Assembly (NCBI GenBank): GCA_038098605.1
Contig: JAZDUA010000315.1
Span: 1,432,501 to 1,496,500, forward strand
DNA length: 64,000 nt
Direction of reading: 5' to 3'
Origin: Gryllus longicercus
Lineage: Eukaryota; Arthropoda; Insecta; Orthoptera; Gryllidae
Below, piece after piece: positions 1 through 11,259 of this stretch (the first letter of the stretch is position 1; each line of letters opens with the position of its first letter). The notes under the pieces are model-generated. The model worked only from the letters and a program-made list of their open reading frames with translations, made no database searches and had not been told where the DNA came from. A program made the translations under genes and the position numbers.

Positions 1-384
1 CAAACCTTAGAGCTTTGAGTAATGGTAGCTGTCACATTCTATATGTTTTTACAACTATAAGTTACTATATATGTTAAAAGTTCTGAAATCCTAAACAAAT
101 GTTCCAATTAGCCACGACTGACTAAAAGAAGGTGTACTTACTACATGTACACGCAAGGAGCGAACGTCTCGTGACACTGACTACATTGCGCGAATACACT
201 ACGCACTACACCAACATTCATAGTTCCTGCGTGATGACACAACGACTAAACAGAACCGACATTGCGCCAACAGCAAATAGCGGATTAGTTCCCACCCTCA
301 AGACGCGAACCCGTGTTCGCTCTCAAGGCAATGAGCCACTACACTGCAAGCATGTCGCCTATTCGGCGCTGGAGCCCGGTTAAT
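1..384. other. Mixed-composition DNA, no gene seen
   Basis: The first part is AT-rich and the second rises in GC towards the island that follows. Short open frames on both strands have no recognisable domain. I see no promoter, RNA gene or repeat that I can support. Confidence 0.5.
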
Positions 385-660
385 AATCACCCCCACAAAT
401 ATCCCGTCAGAAGGCGGAGCGCGTCGAGCGCGCGCGACAGAGTCTTCGGCGGTCGATAAAGAGCAAGGCAATATCGCAGCGCACGTGGCGCGGGAGGCGC
501 CGATTCTATCCGCCGCTTCGCTTCGAGGCGCGACGACGGCGGAGGCGCGAGGGAGCTGGAATCGGCGACACTCTGGGAAGCGTGGGGTGGCGATAGAACG
601 GCAGAGGTATGAATGGTGAGTTTCGGGGGTGTGGTTCCCTGCGGTGAATCCAGAAACGCC
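385..660. other. GC/CpG-rich island
   Basis: CpG dinucleotides are dense here (cgcgtcgagcgcgcgcgac and similar) compared with the AT-rich flanks. Open frames exist on both strands because GC-rich DNA contains few stops. None translates to a recognisable protein. The island runs straight into the foldback element at 685-896. Confidence 0.55.
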
Positions 661-684
661 CGAAAACCGGGCGGTAGTAATGGT

Positions 685-896
685 ATTTACTAGGCTGTCC
701 GGGTGATGCCGCGTCCACGGCGAAGGTGCCGACGTTTCGGTCGCCATTCTGCGACCTTCCTCAGGGCGTAATGCCCTGAGGAATGGGCGTAATGCCCTGC
801 AGAATGGCGACCGAAACGTCGGCAACTTCGCCATGGACGCGGCGTCACCCGGACAGACTAGTAAATACAGACTCCGGCCGCGGAAGCCTAAGCTCT
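685..896. mobile_element. Foldback element with hammerhead-ribozyme-like cores, flanked by a 13-bp direct repeat
   Basis: Two arms of 70 bp (683-752 and 799-868) are near-perfect reverse complements. They surround a centre that itself folds (CCTCAGGGC - gtaat - GCCCTGAGG, about 759-781). The minus strand of the left arm reads CTGAGGA (764-758), a perfect 6-bp stem GGTCGC/GCGACC (756-739), then GAAACGTC (738-731). This order and these residues match the conserved hammerhead core CUGANGA - stem II - GAAA - UH. The plus strand repeats CTGAGGA (776-782) and GAAACGTC (813-820), but with a longer and less regular stem II. CGGTAGTAATGGT occurs at 672-684 and again at 897-909 in direct orientation, as a target-site duplication would. 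The stretch 869-888 carries, on the minus strand, the motif GGCTTCCGCGGCCGGAGTC, also found in the related element near 14.03 kb. Hammerhead motifs of this type are established in Penelope-like retroelement terminal repeats. Assignment to that class is inference, since no reverse transcriptase or GIY-YIG frame is present. Confidence 0.65.
731..764 (-). ncRNA. Hammerhead-ribozyme-like core (candidate)
   Basis: Read on the minus strand: CTGAGGA, stem II GGTCGC with an AGAATG loop and GCGACC, then GAAACGTC. All invariant residues of loop-2 CUGANGA (N = G) and GAAA are present. Stem III would be only the self-complementary ACGU, as in minimal hammerheads that work best as dimers. Stem I is weakly supported, by GCC before CTGAGGA and GGC after the predicted cleavage C. 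Self-cleavage has not been shown. Confidence 0.5.
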
Positions 897-909
897 CGGT
901 AGTAATGGT

Positions 910-1089
910 GATTACGGAGTGGCAGCGAGTACGAAAAGCATGATGATCTTTGGAGCGTCAATGACCCGAGAGACGGTGACATCAGGGTTGACGCGAGCGT
1001 TATTACAAATATCGGAGGATAACGTGTGTGACGGGGACGATGCGGCGACTAAGCTACCGACTGGGCAACGTCAGGGGTGATATCAAAGG
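910..1089. other. Short unannotated stretch
   Basis: Moderate GC with some degenerate GNN triplet character (gtgacg, gatgcggcgac). Nothing recognisable. Confidence 0.4.
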
Positions 1090-1530
1090 CTCTTGAAGCG
1101 GAGTAATGCTAGAGGTGGCGTCGTGTCCGGCACAAAGACTACTGCAACTCGATGCGAACGATGTCGTCGGTCACCATTGCGGTTCCGGGAGACAGTGAAA
1201 CGAGGCGCCGTCGGCGGGCGGCGGGGCGCGCGTGGCGGCATCGATAACGTCTGCGATCGATAGGGCTGCGGGCGTCGCGCCGTGAGGGAGAGCGCCCAGC
1301 GCCCAGCGCCCCGCGTGCGGAGGAGAGGCCCACCCGCGGCTGATTCAATTGCCCGGCAATACAGAGGGCCCGCTGCCCAGCGGCGGGCGGGGGCGGGGAC
1401 GGGGACCCTGCTCGAGAAGCCCGCGGGGCGCCCCGCAACCCTTGCCGGCGACGCCTCTGGGCTTCCGCCCAATGTCAACTGTGCCCCGCTCCCCTCCGCG
1501 GCGTCAAAGGCGTTGACGAGCCTGTGGGAG
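1090..1530. other. GC/CpG-rich island
   Basis: Very CpG-dense core (about 1200-1460), including gcgggcgggggcggggacgg. Overlapping frames of 99-166 codons on both strands are Arg/Pro/Ala-rich and look like composition artefacts. No splice sites or promoter elements stand out. Confidence 0.6.
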
Positions 1531-2428
1531 GGGTCAATGGAGAGTGATGTGCCTTGTGAGGGAGTAATTACCGCACGTGGCAAGATATGTCACTTCCTTA
1601 TCCGGCAATGAACCACGCAATTACAATTCGGAAAATTTGATGTTGTAGTGTCTCGGAAAGGTTTCGTTCCGATTATCCCAAACTCGTGTCCTTTCCTCCG
1701 CTTGTAACTTCACCCGTAACCATCACTTGTTACCAATTAACTTTCTTCACCTTCCATCACAGCGATTACAAATTCTCCCCAAACTGTTTCTCGCTTCGCA
1801 TGTCCATCCATCATAGTATTCACAACTACTGCCGTTGAGTTCGTTCACGAATCCTGTGACTTGTTCCTCCAAAACCTTTGCTGAATACCAACGTGTGAAT
1901 TAAATTAATATTGTATATTTTTAGAATAAGATTCAGTGATATTCGAAAATGTGATTTAGTGAAAAAATGTTAATGTACAATAAACAGGGCTTAGTCTAGT
2001 TACAAATGGCGACCATCCGTTGTGCAATATAAAACGAATTTCAGTTTCTATTGGAGGACACTGTTTCCGAAACTCATCTTCAGCATATTCGAAGTCAATT
2101 CTGCATTTAAAGATCATTTCAAAATTATGTGACATACTCTGGTATCCAAAGTAATATCCGATCCAAACACGATTAAAATATTCACATAGCGTGTACGATC
2201 TCGATGTTAAAAATGTATTTCCATTCGGCCAGAAAAAACAAGAGCCTTAGAGTTCGTCATTTTACAATTCGCAACTATTAACAACTAATCTTTGAGTTAA
2301 AAAAGTTTATTTAGACAATTACCCGTCAAATGAATACGACAGTGGGAAGGTCGTGAACTTTATGCACTTAACAGAGGGTTTAATTTGAGTATCGTTCGTG
2401 GCGAATAACGAAACTATAGCAAAGACAG
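1531..2428. other. AT-rich DNA, nothing recognised
   Basis: AT-rich single-copy-looking sequence with no frame above noise and no obvious repeat. Confidence 0.5.
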
Positions 2429-2642
2429 AGAGAGAGGGGAGGTAGAGAATAAGGGAGAGAGAGGGAGGGAATGAGAGGGAGGGAGAAAGTGGGGGAATAG
2501 AGGGAGGGAGAGAGAGACGGGGGAGGAGAGGGCGAGAGACGGTGGGAGGGAGAGAGAGAGGCGGGGGAGGGAGAGAGAGACGGGGGAGGGAGAGAGACAT
2601 GGAGGAGAGGGAGAGAGACATGGAGGAGAGGGAGAGAGATGC
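2429..2642. repeat. Purine-rich GA/GGA tract with short tandem units
   Basis: About 210 bp of almost pure purine on the plus strand, built from gagagaga and gggagg blocks. The unit ACATGGAGGAGAGGGAGAGAG occurs twice in tandem at the 3' end (about 2597-2639). The complementary strand translates as low-complexity Ser/Leu/Pro and is not a gene. Confidence 0.8.
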
Positions 2643-4040
2643 AATCAAATTGAAATTAATTTATAATACATAAAATAAAATATTTTACAATAAAATATAT
2701 GAAAAGAGCATTAATAAACGTGCATGTGCAAGTTATCTGCATCGTAGGTTAAGCGGATACAAAACCTATCAAAGCTGTAATTACCATTCGATTGAATAAT
2801 TCACGTATGTCTAACACAACTCAATTACAATGCATACGTTAACACACGGACAATGAAGGATTATTGGAAAAGTTACATTTAGAATTTCATAAAATGCTAA
2901 ATTCAATTAGGAATGCAAATAAATCTACGATAGTAATACACGAGGTCAGTTACGCGCGCGGGAATGAAATATTCTACGTAAACAAACGCAATCAAGAACC
3001 AATCATCAATGCGAAAATTAATTTGGTGGTATGAAAACTAGTATACGGTGCATCATCCATGAAAGGCAAAATTTCATCTCTAGAAATAACAATAGAAAAT
3101 AATACACTGATTGCTATTCATATCCCCTCAACCTAAACTTTTCGTTAATTAAATTCTCTAAACGGAAGGTGAAGTGGCAACTAAATCAACATTTGATGTT
3201 CGTTTCATTACTAAAATAAACACTTTGTTTTAATAATGCGTTATTTTGCGTTTTCAAATTAAGGAAAATCTCAACAATTTCTTGTAAAATGAGGAACGTA
3301 ATATAAGGGTAGTTGGTAACTCTTCGAAAAACTAATTTTGCAAAACACGCTCCTTCATTTTATACGGAATATGAGAGGAAAAATTGCAATAAAAACATCT
3401 AAATTCTAACCATTAATTTTACACCAGATGCTTCGCAGAGAACATGTAATCCTTTTAACAAGAGTACAAACACAAGTGGCGAATGTTTTTGAAAAGAGAA
3501 GTATGATTTACACACGCTGGCACTGGAATGACGTTAATTACATTATTCATATTTTATTTCTGATGTCATCCAGAAGTCGGCTTTTCCAACAGAGTGCAAA
3601 AACGAACGATAAAAAATGTGTTGTTGAAACAATGAGACTGGTTGCATACCAAAGTCGGTATTCACAGAACCACAATTACGTACGTCTATTCAAATTTGTT
3701 CCAGCTCGTATATCGAAGCGAAACACATTTGTACACCTTTTAGGTACTGACATGCATGAGAAATGCTTCAGCAAATCCAATTAAATTGCACGAAAGTCAA
3801 GGAGAAAGGAAACAAGGAATTTCATATAAAAGTGTGCGTTGTTATTGTGAGATTTTCAACCTCAGTATACAGAATTGCATAACTCTTTCCTCGAAGATAA
3901 ACATTTTATTTAAAGCTTCAGAACAAAAGTAGGTAATGTGTATAATCATACAAAAACGTTGATAAAAAAGTTCGTACTTAAACATTCAATAAAATATCAG
4001 ATACAAAAGTACATGAACCATTACCAAACAAATAAGCGCG
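2643..4040. other. AT-rich DNA, nothing recognised
   Basis: Long AT-rich stretch. The 118-codon frame at 3428-3784 has no recognisable domain, no splice-site context and coding-neutral composition, so I do not call it a gene. Confidence 0.5.
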
Positions 4041-5010
4041 AAGGCTAGTTGTGATCATGGAAAGCACAAGAGAAAATCCTTCACGCAGAAACCGAACGGT
4101 TTCGTGTATACCAGCGAGCGATCAGAGAAAGCAAATATTACGATCATTGTCCGCGAACGAACGAGCGTTGCGCATTCAACGTCCGAGGAGGAAAGAGCGC
4201 AGCGAGTCGCGCGTATTCTCATCACCCGCGCCCGCGACCCGCTGCCTCTGAGGCACGCCAACCAAAGCTAAAGCGCCTCTCATGTCTGGTCACCGCGCGT
4301 TGATGAGAAGCGGGCGGGCGGGCGGGCGGGCGGGCGGGCGGGCGGGCGGGCGGGCGGGCGGGCGGGCGGGCGGTCCCGGCCGCGCAGTCACACTCGCCGC
4401 CAAAGGAAATGAAACGGCATAATTTGTCCGCGCGCTTTTTTCATCTTTCTCTCCCGCGTACGCGTTTCAGTCGAGAGCGAGTGAGAGAGAGCGAGAGATG
4501 CGCCCTGCGATTGCCGGACACTTTTATTTACCTGCGTCCCCGAAATGTACACGCGTGTTTACGCAGTTGATAAAACAGGTGGGCAGGCAAATACGCTGCG
4601 CGGGTGGCAAAGGCAAGAGAGGTGAAGTGACGGTGACGGTGATGTATAGTGAGGGTAGTTATAAGCGAGTTTGATGGAGGTTGACGGGTTCGGCCGGAGA
4701 TAATGAGGCGACGACGGAAGTAACGGAAGTGAAGGCGGAAGGGGTATACGAGAGCGATGGTAGAAGGGGGCGTGGGCGGGAGTGGAGACGGCGAAAAATG
4801 TGATGGTGGCGTCTGCGATTGTGATGGAACTTTCAGCGACCCCGGCGATGGTAAAGGCAGCGCGAGCGTTTGCCGTGGTGGAAGGGGTTGGTGGGGTAGC
4901 GGGGCAGTGGAGGGGTTGGTGGGGGCGTGGTCGGCGGATTGAGAGGAGCGACGGGGCCAGCAGGTTTGTCTGCAGTGACAGCGGCGTCTGTCCGTTCCCA
5001 GCGCGGCGCT
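4040..5010. other. GC-rich island block with degenerate GNN-repeat character
   Basis: CpG-dense DNA around the CGGG array, then from about 4620 a run rich in gtgacg / gatgg / ggaagt triplets suggesting cryptic simplicity with a 3-bp period. Frames on both strands are low-complexity. Confidence 0.5.
4311..4371. repeat. (CGGG)n microsatellite
   Basis: An uninterrupted 4-bp repeat of about 15 units (61 bp) within a CpG island. The G-rich strand meets the pattern for intramolecular G-quadruplexes (successive GGG runs with 1-nt loops). Confidence 0.95.
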
Positions 5011-5685
5011 GCAGAACGGAGATGAAATTTCACGGGTTTTGTACCATTCTCATTAGCCGGATAGGGGAGCGTACAGCGCCATTCACAGACCATCTCGCTG
5101 GTGTATGCTGTTTGGCCGTGCAGCCAGCGTCCTTTCTCACTCTTCCTTCCCTTCTCGCCGGTTACATCCAACTCTTTATCGAGCTTGAATCGCAACCTTC
5201 TACATTGATATAACATACACCTAGCCGCAATCTGGCATTACGTACAGATGTTGACCGCAATCCGGCAATATAATTTAGGGTATAATAAAAACTCATCGAA
5301 GTGAATATACAAGGACATTCAAAACGACATTGGCGATCTTATTTTTTTTACATTGAATGAAGCCCTATTTGAACTAGCCCTATTTAAGCCCCCCTATTTG
5401 AACAAAAGGCAACTAAAAACCTAAACCACGCGCGAATGTATTACTTTTAGACTACACATTTATTAGGACACATGTCTCCTCTTACAGGCAGTATCCATGC
5501 AATTTGCATACATTAATATTCTGCAGACAAAACTGAGCAAATTGTTTATGGCAATTGGAACATTTTTTCGCCAACCAACTCTTTATTTGGCTATTCGTCT
5601 CATGCGTGTAGTAATATACTGAAATCAAAATGTAATATATAATTCCGCCCTAACATACATTCGCTCACACCAGCGCACGCTCTCT
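5011..5685. other. Unannotated intermediate-GC to AT-rich DNA
   Basis: No recognisable gene. A short local repeat, gaactagccctatttaagcccccctatttgaac, is spread over about 5370-5402 (CCCTATTT twice). Confidence 0.4.
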
Positions 5686-5990
5686 TTTTACGCGCTCTGT
5701 CCCCCTTACACCACCGTCCATCGCATCATCGCAGCGCTGCCTTTGCCGCAGCGGCGGCGGCCCCGAGCGCCCGCGAGCGGCGCTGCCAAAGAGCAGTCGC
5801 GTGCGCGGTCCAGCGCCGACGCAGACGCCAACGCGCCCCGCGGACGCCAGCGGCGAAAAAACAACGCTATCGTTTATTTCAGAAGATCCGATGCAGCAAA
5901 GCACGTCACGGATTATAAAATGCGTCGAGCGCACGCGTTCGAGGCGTGTGGAACCGCAAACGCTCGGATCGCCACAGGAATCGGAACCCC
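5686..5990. other. GC/CpG-rich island
   Basis: CpG-dense core 5740-5860. Frames on both strands (up to 136 codons) are unrecognisable and overlap one another. Confidence 0.5.
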
Positions 5991-6030
5991 GTGTCCCGAA
6001 GCAGTACTTTCGAGCCGAGCGTTCCAATTG

Positions 6031-6945
6031 ATTTTTCGAAAGAGAACAGGTACATGTAGATACGTGTATGGACACTTATCGCATATAGCATTACGAATGA
6101 AACGTTAAAAATATATTGATTGCTTAATGTGAAATATCGTTTATCGAATGTTCGTGGTTCTACAGAAAATAAGTCAGTTTCTTTAAATTGTGTAAACCTT
6201 CACTGTATTTGTAAAAATCGTCAGGAAAAATTAATACTAAATTGTAATTATTTTTTTCCCTTAGAGAATGAATAACACGCATCTAAGTGAATCGTAAGAG
6301 TATGTGTTTGAGAGTTAATCGTGAATATTCATAGTTATTTACATTTTGTGGTTCTTGAGGTTCTTTTGAATTCAATGTGATAAAGAGTGTGCTGATAAAG
6401 ACAACTTTACTTAAAATGTTACACTCCAAGGAAACATCTAACAAAAGAATGTCTCATAAAACATTCGAAAGTAATAAATTAAAGATATAACCTATGAAGA
6501 TATTCATAACAATATAATCATGGATATTAAAGCATCTACCAACTTAGTATACTTTTATCTTCATTCTTTCGTACGGATTTATCCTCAGACAATTTGATAC
6601 ACACTTTTCTTGTTGGCTCGACAAAGAATCTTCAGTTTATATCTCCGAAAGAAAAACAACCCGGCCGCAACTTCAGAACAGAGCATTCTCGACCGCTGAC
6701 TATTTGTAGAGAAGCGGAGTTGATAAAATGACACACATGTGGCGGAAAACGAGAAGAACGGAAGCAGAGGAGTAAAGAGGGAAGAAGTGTTAACAAAGAG
6801 GAAAATAAATTAGAGAAGATAGAGGAAATGGAAGGAAAAAAAGCACGAAGTAATGGAAAAATGTGATGATAGGAAAGAGGAGGGAGATATAAAGGTTGTA
6901 ATAGGGATAACAAGCGGAAACCTAGAAGTTAAAGCAGAGATGATG
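6031..6945. other. AT-rich DNA ending in a purine-rich stretch
   Basis: The sequence is AT-rich up to about 6700. From about 6730 to 6905 the plus strand becomes purine-rich (gaggaaaataaattagag, ggaaagaggaggg). No gene recognised. Confidence 0.45.
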
Positions 6946-7293
6946 AGCGTGTCGGATGTTGTGACGGGCAAGGGGAACGAGGCGCCGTTCGCGAGCAGGG
7001 GCCAGTCGAGGCGACGCCGGCGCCGTGCTAGGGTGCCCAGAGAGCAGCGGGCGCCGGAAGGGAGCAGATAATGTATGAATTCGCCCCGGGCGGTGTCCGG
7101 AGGCGCGCCCGCCCGCATCCATCAGCCGCCCCGCTCCTCCCCGCCCCGCCGGCTTCTCCGCCGCCCCCGGCACGTGCCGCCGTCGGCGGCGACGGCCACC
7201 ACGTGGATTGCTGACTGGAGCCACCGCGACGCCCCAACGCACAAGGAGCCCAAGGCGAAAACTAAAGGCCAGAGATTAAGCAAAGGGCCGTGG
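6946..7293. other. GC/CpG-rich island
   Basis: CpG-dense between about 6975 and 7250. It directly precedes the 202-bp tandem duplication. No recognisable product in any frame. Confidence 0.55.
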
Positions 7294-7697
7294 CCTCGTG
7301 CGACCGCGCACGTAAGTAAAATCTTGAAGGGTGCGGATTATACGCGATACAATGTGAGAGAACGAAATCGAAGTAGAATTGGAAAAGGAAAATTGTAAAA
7401 TCTGTGGCGAGACCACAGCCTGGAAGACAGGAAAGCCTGGAGGACAGAAATCGATATTCAGTTGGCGTCTAATAAGGCATAAAAGTTAGCGTTAACCTCG
7501 TGCGACCGCGCACGTAAGTAAAATCTTGAAGGGTGCGGATTATACGCGATACAGTGTGAGAGAACGAAATCGAAGTAGAATTGGAAAAAGAAAATTGTAA
7601 AATCTGTGGCGAGACCACAGCCTGGAAGACAGGAAAGCCTGGAAGACAGAAATCGATATTCAGTTGGCGTCTAATAAGGCATAAAAGTTAGCGTTAA
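7294..7697. repeat. Tandem duplication, 2 x 202 bp
   Basis: Unit 1 is 7294-7495 and unit 2 is 7496-7697. Both begin CCTCGTGCGACCGCGCACGT and end AAAAGTTAGCGTTAA. By eye they differ at only three positions (caatg/cagtg, aaagg/aaaag, ggagg/ggaag), so the duplication is recent. Each unit has a consensus-like 5' splice site (cgcac|gtaagtaaaa) near its start and an internal CCTGGAAGACAG doublet. I recognise no coding potential. Confidence 0.95.
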
Positions 7698-8085
7698 GCC
7701 ATGAAGAAAATTAGCATTACAATTATAATTGTGACCACAGTTGATCGTGATAGAAAAGGAGACGTAACGGCAGGAGTTTGAGAGAGTGCAGGCCAAGCTC
7801 GTGGAAGATATGTACAGACAATGCCCTTTGTCACAAGCAACACGAAGTACATGTTCCCACTGTCAATGACCAAGATGTCATTTTAAGAACTCGCAACGGA
7901 AAACTAATTTTAAAACACCGTCTTGTCTCAGAGAACGTCGTCGAAGAAAAACTTAATTTGATCAGTCAGAATACCTTTCATGTAATTAAATATTACATTA
8001 GAAAAGACAGGTCCCTAAAGACAAGATGCTTGTTTCGCAACCCTTGAGAGAAATATTATCGTGCGCAATTTACATCCAGCAATTT
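7698..8085. other. Unannotated AT-moderate DNA
   Basis: A frame at 7778-8047 (89 codons) has no recognisable motif. Nothing else seen. Confidence 0.4.
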
Positions 8086-8940
8086 CTCGCCCTCGAACAT
8101 CCCACAGCCCCAGCGCACCGCCTACCTTCTCACACCTTACGCCGCGGCGGCGACGCGGCCCAACGCACACGTAATTCACTTCGTTATCTTACGGCACCGC
8201 GCGCGCGCTCGGCGGCAACGCGCTCTAATCTGGGCCTCCATAACTCAGTTCTTCGGAGACAGCAGACAAATGTACAGGGATGCATAACGTCCGTCACAGT
8301 TAGCGCAAACGCCCGTGTACCGCGCGGCGAGCGGCGCGCGCGAGTCTCCGGCCGGGAACGCTGCGAAGCCGCCGCGCCGGCGCGGGGAAACAAAGAAATA
8401 CGTGGAAAGCACCTTCGAGAGCTCTCTCCGGGCGCGTCTCGCCGCGCCGCCGCGTAATGGTTTCCCCGCCCGGCCCCCGCCCCTCTCCCGTGAGGAGCGC
8501 TAGCATTGAGAACCGGCTCCAGAGAGTAATTCGGCGACAGGGCGCCCGTGAAAAACTCCCCGTTTCACGTGCGCCTCATAAATCTACATTTTCCCTACTT
8601 TGCTAGGCGGGCGGGTAGGTGGTGGTGGCGGCGGCGGCGGCCCCGCGCAGCCCTTCTCTAAAGATTCAGGTCGTGCTCGCGGGAGCCCCGAAGGAGTTCG
8701 GCGCGCAGCGGGACGGGGAGGCCCTGCGCGACGCGACGGGAGGGAGGGGGGGGGGGGGCTTGACGACGTCGCCCTGGCTTGAATTTCCCGCGGCGCTCAT
8801 AACGGCCGGGAAAACAAATCATTATTAGAACGCGCCGCGGTGTAAGCTTCCGGTCCGCGACGTGAAAAAAAGCGTCACGCCGGTACTCGGCCCTCGCCGC
8901 CAGAGACGGGGAACTCACCACGGAGTTAATACGTGCCCTT
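8086..8940. other. GC/CpG-rich island with embedded AT-rich motifs
   Basis: CpG-dense blocks (8290-8480 and 8600-8770) with a GGT/GGC run at 8616-8641 and a G run near 8748-8757. Between them lies cctcataaatctacattt (8572-8589). Its TCATAAATCT resembles the sequence in the island near 62.51 kb. Frames in the island are artefacts. Confidence 0.5.
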
Positions 8941-10015
8941 CCCGCTATGATTGTGACACGCACGGTGTAGTCGTCAAATGTGGACAGGCAACTCAAACAC
9001 GGATTCGAATCCGGTAAATGATACATGTTTATATCTTTCAAATAAAATAGTTCGGTCTTGCAATAATTTTAACTTCTATGCGTGTTCTTGCAATGCAAGC
9101 AATGACGGTAATGAGTGACATTCAGAAACAATGATAAAAATGAGAGACGCGGCGAAACATACAGGAAAGAAAAAAAGAAGAAAGGAAAATAGAGTTAGAA
9201 AGACAAATTATTCGATATCAATATGTCACGTTGCTGAATCTCGTACAACACTATTCAGAAACTACAGATAGTGTAATAGATTAACCAACTTGTAATATAT
9301 TATGCAAAAACTGTAGCTTTAATATTATATTTCCATACTTTTCATGAAATTTAAAAATATAAAGTTACATAAAGTATATTTGGTAATTTCAATACAATGA
9401 TCTTGTAACATTTCTTGTGGCTGATACTGTCATTAGGTAGTTTCAAGTAATGACTTACAGTCATTTGTATGAACAGAAGTGAACAAACACGCTGCCAACA
9501 TAAGAGTATACAAATTACGTCATATGTATTCACTCACCTAGATGTTCTAAGACTTAACCAACCTCCCACATTATTTTCGCTTCATAATCTATTTATAATG
9601 GTAGCAGACAAAAGGGTATACATCACGCTTAAAGTTTTATTGTTATACATTTTGTGTGGTGTACATTGTCATTATTTAGTATAAGTGAAAGGTGATTGTC
9701 ACGAATATCTATTTGGACCTTAACCTATGTTAAATACTAACTCGCTCATAATATTGATTTTTTGCACACATTACATACGAGCAATATTTGGAATTCATGA
9801 ATGCGAAAAGTTCAACATCTTGAACTACTTACATAATAAACCAATATATTTAAAATTAAAATTTAACCTTTCACAAAGAGAGCATCTATTCGTAATTCAG
9901 TGCTAATACACCACATCAAATAAAACACTTGCTCTCTAATTAATGCTGAGGCGTGCACGTAGGTACAACAGACGCGCCTCCGCAACCCTTCTGAGATAAT
10001 CCAATGCATTGTCGC
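8941..10015. other. AT-rich DNA, nothing recognised
   Basis: AT-rich. GGATTCGAATCCGG at 9000-9013 resembles a tRNA B box, but it is a simple palindrome with no accompanying A box and is not called an RNA gene. Confidence 0.5.
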
Positions 10016-10960
10016 TCTGCTGCTCATTCGCGGCAGCGCTCCAGGCAAACAGCGGCGGAGTCGAGCGATGCCCCCCCCCCCTCCTCCAAGCCGTTGCTCG
10101 GGGCGCTTTGCCGCGCGCTGCTCTCTCGCCGCTCAGGTGCGCAGTCGAGGCCGCCGCCTCTGACCGCGCCTTTGTAACCGACGGCACCACCGCCGCCGCC
10201 GTCGCCACTAACTGGGCATCCGCCGTTATCCCTACTGCTGCCGTCTACGACAACATTTATGTTGCCATGGTCGTCTCCGTAACTGTTGCTTCAATCAACT
10301 TCAGTATTGTTTCTTGGCCAAGTCAAGTGCAATTCAAAAACAGTTTCCAATATCCCTGTCGCTGCCCTACCCACTTCTTCCGTTTGAACCCAGACATCAA
10401 TTGCTGCTGGCGTTAACTCAAGCTTCCATCTCATGAACGTACTCGCCGACGCTGCTATAGTTGGCTTTGTTCAATCCCTCTGTTCTCACCTGCTCTTCCT
10501 GTCTTTCTACTATTCTATTCCCCTAAGGTTGCTTTTATCTGATTTCTCCATCCTCTAACTCCCTATCCCCGTTGCCATCGTTGTCTGAAGCCTCACAGAC
10601 CGCCGTTTTCTTTCCTTCCATATCCTCCTGCCCTCATTTCCAATAGTTGCTAGTTGGTGACGCGACTCAGAAGTCTTGTTTCACATCCGTGTTTATCAAT
10701 GAAATTCCGTTATTCATCCTTTCCTTCCTCTCCTTCCTGCCCACCTTCGTCTCTTCACCATTACCATCGCCACCGCCTTCGCCTCCGCCGCCATCCTTTG
10801 CGTGTCGTGGTCGCAGTCGCTGCAGTCACCATTGCAGCAAGCTCCGCTATGCTGTCTGCAGCCCGCGGCGTTCTGTACATCTCGCCACAAACGCCGCTCC
10901 CAACGCTACAGAGAGACCTCGCGAACCTCATTACTACGAGACAGCATCTCTGCGATAACC
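10016..10960. other. GC island followed by pyrimidine-rich degenerate triplet DNA
   Basis: 10020-10200 is CpG-dense with a poly-C run at about 10069-10082. From about 10180 to 10860 the strand is rich in accgccgccgcc / gttgcc / cgtcgcc triplets with a loose 3-bp period. Open frames (up to 141 codons) arise from this periodicity and show no domain. Confidence 0.45.
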
Positions 10961-11039
10961 ATTCCATTGCAAGAACGCTGCGCTGGGTTAAGCAGAGACA
11001 TTATTTTATTCAGAGAGACGGTGGCAAGCAGATGAAAAC

Positions 11040-11217
11040 GAAAACAATTGCTGCTCTTCTATTATCTTGGAATAGTTGAGAAAATTAAGGGAACTCTCAA
11101 TGAAAACCTCCACAAAAGAATTAGAAATTCGATGGTACTAAATATTTTCTAATACAAATAATAATATTAAAAACATTCTGATACTCTAGATTTCTAACAT
11201 TCAATCATCATCATCAG

Positions 11218-11259
<42 letters not shown>

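Noticed and set aside
9000..9013. GGATTCGAATCCGG as a tRNA B box
   Set aside because: It is a self-palindrome with no A box and no acceptor stem pairing nearby.
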